Below, piece after piece: positions 61,102-64,000 of a DNA stretch of 64,000 bases. The DNA lies in the NCBI GenBank assembly GCA_024707205.1, contig JANQAD010000001.1:930001-994000 (forward strand). Reading direction: 5' to 3'. The notes beneath the pieces are model-generated. The model searched no databases. It saw only the letters and a program-made list of their open reading frames with translations, and was not told the DNA's origin. How positions within the stretch are numbered: position 1 is the stretch's first letter; each line of letters begins with the position of its first letter. Both the position numbers and the translations under genes were made by a program. This stretch comes from Demequina sp. Its GTDB lineage: Bacteria; Actinomycetota; Actinomycetes; Actinomycetales; Demequinaceae.

Positions 61102-61707
61102 CTACGTGGGCTTCACCCAGGTGAGCGTAAAGCGCCACTTGATGCGCCGTCGGACCGTGCTGCCAGGGAGAATTCGCGCCGCGGCCCGCCTCACCTGTGC
61201 GTGCGTCACCGGCGGCGGCCACACGGTGGGGCTCGGCTGCTCCCAGTCCTTGTGCGTGAGGCGACCCGCCTGATGGGCCACCACTGCCGCAAGCTCCCAG
61301 CCCACGTCCCTCGGCAGCTCCGAGGCGGCCAGCCCCACCACCAAGAGCGTGCCCCCGGGAGCGAGCAGGCTCTTGGCGCGCTCGAGCGCCGCGTCCATAT
61401 CGAGGTGGTGCAGCACCGCGAGCGCCGTGATGACGTCGAAGTCATTCGGGAGGTCGGCGGCCATGAAGTCCGCCTCGAGGTAGGTGATGCCGGTCGTTTC
61501 CTGCTCGCGCGCCAGGGCGAGGCTCGGCGAATCGGGGTCCACCGCCGTCACGGCGAGGCCGCGGGCCGCGAGGGCGCGCGCGGCGAAGCCCTCCCCGCAG
61601 CCAACGTCAAGGGCGGTGCGCGCCCGGGCCGGGATCAGGGGCAACAGCTCGCGGAAGTAGTCGATGGTGTGGTTGCGGCGCTCGGCGTCCGGAACGTGAG
61701 TGGTCAC
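61102..61707 (-). CDS. Class I SAM-dependent methyltransferase
   Basis: A 201-aa methyltransferase. Motif I LDVGCGEGFAARAL (SAM-binding), motif II VDPDSPSL, then EADFMAADLPNDFDVITALAVLHHLD and a C-terminal RFTLTW. Substrate unknown. GTG at 61707 overlaps the GNAT stop (GTGA), which fixes the start. Confidence 0.88.
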   Translation of the reverse strand: MTTHVPDAERRNHTIDYFRELLPLIPARARTALDVGCGEGFAARALAARGLAVTAVDPDSPSLALAREQETTGITYLEADFMAADLPNDFDVITALAVLHHLDMDAALERAKSLLAPGGTLLVVGLAASELPRDVGWELAAVVAHQAGRLTHKDWEQPSPTVWPPPVTHAQVRRAAARILPGSTVRRRIKWRFTLTWVKPT

Positions 61708-62207
61708 TGGACCCCCACCGTGTAGCGAACCTCCCTGAGCGGCCGGCCGCCGAACTCCTCGATCTTGACGCCGCCGTCGGCCGTCCAGCCCTCGCGCTCG
61801 TAGAAGCGCCGGGCCCGCGGGTTCGCCTCTGCCACCCACAGGTACACGCCCGTGTGGCCCGCTGCCCCGAGCGCATCGAGCGCCGCGCCGTGGAGCGCGA
61901 TGGCGAGGCCCGAGCCGAAGGCGATCGGGTGCAGGTTGAAGCCGTAGAGCTGTGCGGCCTCGACCGGCTCGTCGTCGCGAGCCACGCCAAAGGTCGCGAA
62001 GCCCCGCACCACCCCGTCGATCGTGCCGATGAGCGCCGCGGACACGCCCTCGTCGATCGCACGCTCCCAGCCCCGCGCAAAGCGAGCCTCGTCGAGCTCC
62101 GCGAGGTAGGCGTCGGGCATGATGCCAACGTAGGCAGAGCGCCAGGCGGCGATGTGCACGCGCGCAAGCCCGGCGGCGTCGGCGGGGACCGCGGGGCGAA
62201 CCTGCAT
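61704..62207 (-). CDS. GNAT-family N-acetyltransferase
   Basis: A 167-aa acetyltransferase. Beta-strand MQVRPAVPADAAGLARVHIAAW, central LYGFNLHPIAFGSGLAIALHGAALDAL (acetyl-CoA pyrophosphate-binding region, although the usual RxxGxG/A is changed), and ANPRARRFYEREGW near the end. Target unknown. ATG at 62207 follows TATGGT by 6 nt. Overlaps the methyltransferase gene. Confidence 0.88.
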   Translation of the reverse strand: MQVRPAVPADAAGLARVHIAAWRSAYVGIMPDAYLAELDEARFARGWERAIDEGVSAALIGTIDGVVRGFATFGVARDDEPVEAAQLYGFNLHPIAFGSGLAIALHGAALDALGAAGHTGVYLWVAEANPRARRFYEREGWTADGGVKIEEFGGRPLREVRYTVGVQ

Positions 62208-62213
62208 GCGGCC

Positions 62214-62221
62214 ACCATAAT
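62214..62221. promoter_or_regulatory. Overlapping divergent -10 elements (GNAT / hydrolase)
   Basis: Minus strand TATGGT (62219-62214) plus 6 nt to the GNAT ATG; plus strand CATAAT (62216-62221) plus 6 nt to the hydrolase ATG at 62228. The boxes share four base pairs, the same architecture as at 2799-2805. Confidence 0.6.
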
Positions 62222-62227
62222 GGCCCC

Positions 62228-62786
62228 ATGCCCGGCAAGCGCGTCCTCATCCTCCATGGCTTCGAGCACGAGCGCGGTCCAGAGCACTGGCTGTGGTGGA
62301 TCACCCAGCGGCTGCGCGACTTCGATGTTCCCGTCCAGTATCCGCAGCTGCCCAACCCCTTCAGGCCCGTGCTCAAGGACTGGGTGGAGCTCGCGCAGGC
62401 GGAGCTTGAGCTGCTCGGCGACGGCGAGCGGATCGTCATCACCCACTCTCTTGGCTGCGTGCTGTGGTCGCTGCTCGTGGACCGAGGCCACGTGCGGGGC
62501 GACGAGCGCGTGCTGATGGTCGCGCCCCCCGTCGCGGGATCGCCTGGACGGCGTGCTCGCCCCGTTTGACGCCCAGTTGGGTCCCGAGTACATCAACACC
62601 ACGGGAGTGGTGCTCGTTGGCCGGGAGCGCGACCGGTATCGGAACACCAAACTCGACTGGCTCGATGCGGGCCGCGCGAGCGAGGTGCACATCCTCCCTG
62701 GTGAGGGGCACCTGAACCCGGACGACGGGCACGGCCCGTTCCCCGAGGCGCTCGAATGGGTGCTCACCAGGCGTTGGCCAGCGTGA
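62228..62786 (+). CDS. RBBP9/YdeN-type alpha/beta hydrolase (one-base insertion)
   Basis: About 185 aa when repaired. VLILHGFEHERGPEHWLWWI, catalytic Ser in VITHSLGCVLWS, and the C-terminal Asp/His region EVHILPGEGHLNPDDGHG are present. The frame breaks in the C run 62525-62530; removing one C gives VAPPSRDRLDGVLAPFDAQ. Predicted serine hydrolase; substrate unknown. Confidence 0.84.
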
Positions 62787-63680
62787 CGCTGCCACCAACG
62801 GCGACTCCGGAGCAGGAGGTGCCGATCAGCCTCGAACTGGTGGCGCGGCTCCTCGCCGAGCAGGCTCCGCGGTACGCCGGGCTGCCCCTGGCCCTCGCCG
62901 CGAGCGGCTGGGACAACGCGATGGTCCGTCTGGGCGATGAGTTGGCCGTGCGGCTTCCGCGCCGTCAGATCGCCGCGGGCATCTCCGGCTCCGAACTGGA
63001 CTGGCTCCCGCGAGTGAGCGCCCGCTGGACCTTCCCGGCACCGGTACCCGTGTTCGTTGGCGAGCCGAGTCACGGATACCCGTGGCGGTGGTCGGTAGTG
63101 CCGTGGCTCGACGGTTCGCCCGCTCTCACGTCACCCCTTGGGTCCGACGGCGCCGCCGAGTTGGGTGCCGCCCTCGCCCAGGTGCACGTCCCGGCTCCCG
63201 AGGGCGCGCCCCGCAACCCGGTGAGGTCGCTGCCGTTGGCTGAGCGGCGCGAGCGCTTTGAGCTGCGGCTGGCGCGACTCGCGGGGGTGCCTGGCTGGGC
63301 GTTGGATGCGGGCGGCGCCCGTGCCACGCAAGACGCGGCCGACCCGTCTGTTGGCGGAACCTGGTGCCACCTGGACCTGCACGGCAACAACGTCCTCTCG
63401 CGCGAGGGACGCCTCGCGGCGATCCTCGACTGGGGCGACCTCGGCACGGGCGATCCGGCGACGGACCTGGGTCAGGCCTGGTATCTGCTCGGTTCGGAGC
63501 TTTTCGCCAAGTGCGCCGACGCGTACCGAGGCGCCGGAGGGGCGGGCGACCCGGCAGCTCCCGCGCGTCCGCGCGGAGGCCATCGCCTACGCCGTCACCA
63601 TGGCGAGCCTCGAGGACCAGCAGTACTCAGCGTCGGGCTGGAGGGCGCTCGAAGACTTGGGCGTGGGGACGCGCGCCTAG
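62783..63680 (+). CDS. Aminoglycoside phosphotransferase-like kinase (one-base insertion)
   Basis: About 298 aa when repaired. APH fold: SLELVARLLAEQAPRYAGLPL, LPRRQIAAG (ATP Lys-like region), PWRWSVVPWLDG (hinge), the Brenner motif WCHLDLHGNNVL and DWGDLGTGDPATDL. The frame breaks in the G run 63539-63542; removing one G joins YRGAGGRATRQLPRVRAEA. GTG at 63783-equivalent position 62783 overlaps the hydrolase stop (GTGA). Substrate unknown; need not be an antibiotic. Its stop shares CTAG with the convergent gene. Confidence 0.82.
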
Positions 63681-64000
63681 ACCCCGATGCTGGCGGACGG
63701 AATCCACACAACCGTCCAGTGCCCCAGCGGCGGGAGGGCGAAGGTCACTCCCGACTGTCCGGCCGAGAGCGAGTTGGCCTGCTCAGCACTCGTGGTCCCC
63801 ACGTGCTCAAGCCGTCGGAGGTCCGGGTGCTCGGGAGAAGCGGCCCACACCTCGGATCCCGGCTCGACGAACGAGATGGACAACGTGGCGTCACGGACCT
63901 CGGCGGCCTCTCGCTTCGGTGAGTCCCACGCGATCTCGTCCTGCGCGACAAGGTTGATGAGGTGCACCGCCACGCCATGCGGGAGCCGCGCCACGCGCAG
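63677..64000 (-). CDS. C-terminal fragment of a possible GH66-type glycoside hydrolase
   Basis: 108 in-frame codons reach the window edge, so the gene continues upstream of its minus-strand direction outside the window. The block LPHGVAVHLINLVAQDEIAWDSPK resembles the C-terminal beta-domain of dextranase/cycloisomaltooligosaccharide glucanotransferase (GH66), where VHLINL is recurrent. The rest is beta-rich. The assignment is tentative; another family with a C-terminal beta-sandwich cannot be excluded. Confidence 0.5.
   Translation of the reverse strand: MRVARLPHGVAVHLINLVAQDEIAWDSPKREAAEVRDATLSISFVEPGSEVWAASPEHPDLRRLEHVGTTSAEQANSLSAGQSGVTFALPPLGHWTVVWIPSASIGV

Overview
The window is high-GC (about 70%) DNA from an actinobacterium, probably a pigmented member of the Micrococcales (Demequinaceae or Cellulomonadaceae would fit). 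Signs are the complete conservon (CvnA-D), a C50 carotenoid operon with crtYe, crtYf and crtEb, a septum-formation domain protein, LuxR-type two-component genes, and many genes whose start codon lies exactly 6 nt after a TANNNT -10 element (leaderless transcription). The genus is an inference; no rRNA is present.

Layout. 0-9.7 kb: housekeeping genes (purA, fba, trmH-like, dedA, pyrE, xthA), a VOC/HxlR pair, and LemA flanked by two related membrane proteins. 9.7-15.4 kb: an LRV-like membrane protein, a response regulator/sensor kinase pair with a degenerate third partner, a SHOCT protein and a DUF885 protein. 15.4-18.6 kb: a decayed integrative element in tRNA-Arg(ACG). It is bounded by 35/36-bp copies of the tRNA 3' end and holds a broken tyrosine recombinase, a secreted S1-type protease and a 37-aa membrane ORF. 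18.6-25.7 kb: two tRNA-Ser genes, a PIN-domain gene and the conservon. 25.8-31.5 kb: metabolic genes, serS and a diacylglycerol kinase-like gene.

31.5-37.7 kb: the carotenoid cluster (idi-crtE-crtB-crtI-crtYe-crtYf-crtEb, mostly stop/start coupled) with a divergent MarR regulator. The whole cluster is bracketed by an exact 25-bp direct repeat. 37.7-44.6 kb: pheA, a glycosyltransferase, phosphoglucomutase and three tandem LppM-like lipoproteins. 44.6-51.4 kb: an MFS transporter and two parallel ECF-sigma/membrane-regulator pairs with the same promoter signature, with mannonate dehydratase and a small secreted protein between them. 51.4-64 kb: a DUF222-HNH gene, a VanZ-RDD-phosphotransferase ORF, an ATP-grasp gene, terC behind a probable yybP-ykoY (Mn2+) riboswitch, an ABC exporter, malY, small enzymes, and the end of a possible glycoside hydrolase.

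Two points matter when reading the annotation. First, at least nine single-base indels lie in short G/C runs of genes, including the essential serS; these look like sequencing errors, so such genes are annotated across the frameshift. Second, a 14-bp motif, CCACAGCGTCGGGC, occurs seven times exactly and many more times in shortened form, in coding and non-coding DNA on both strands. No listed feature explains it.
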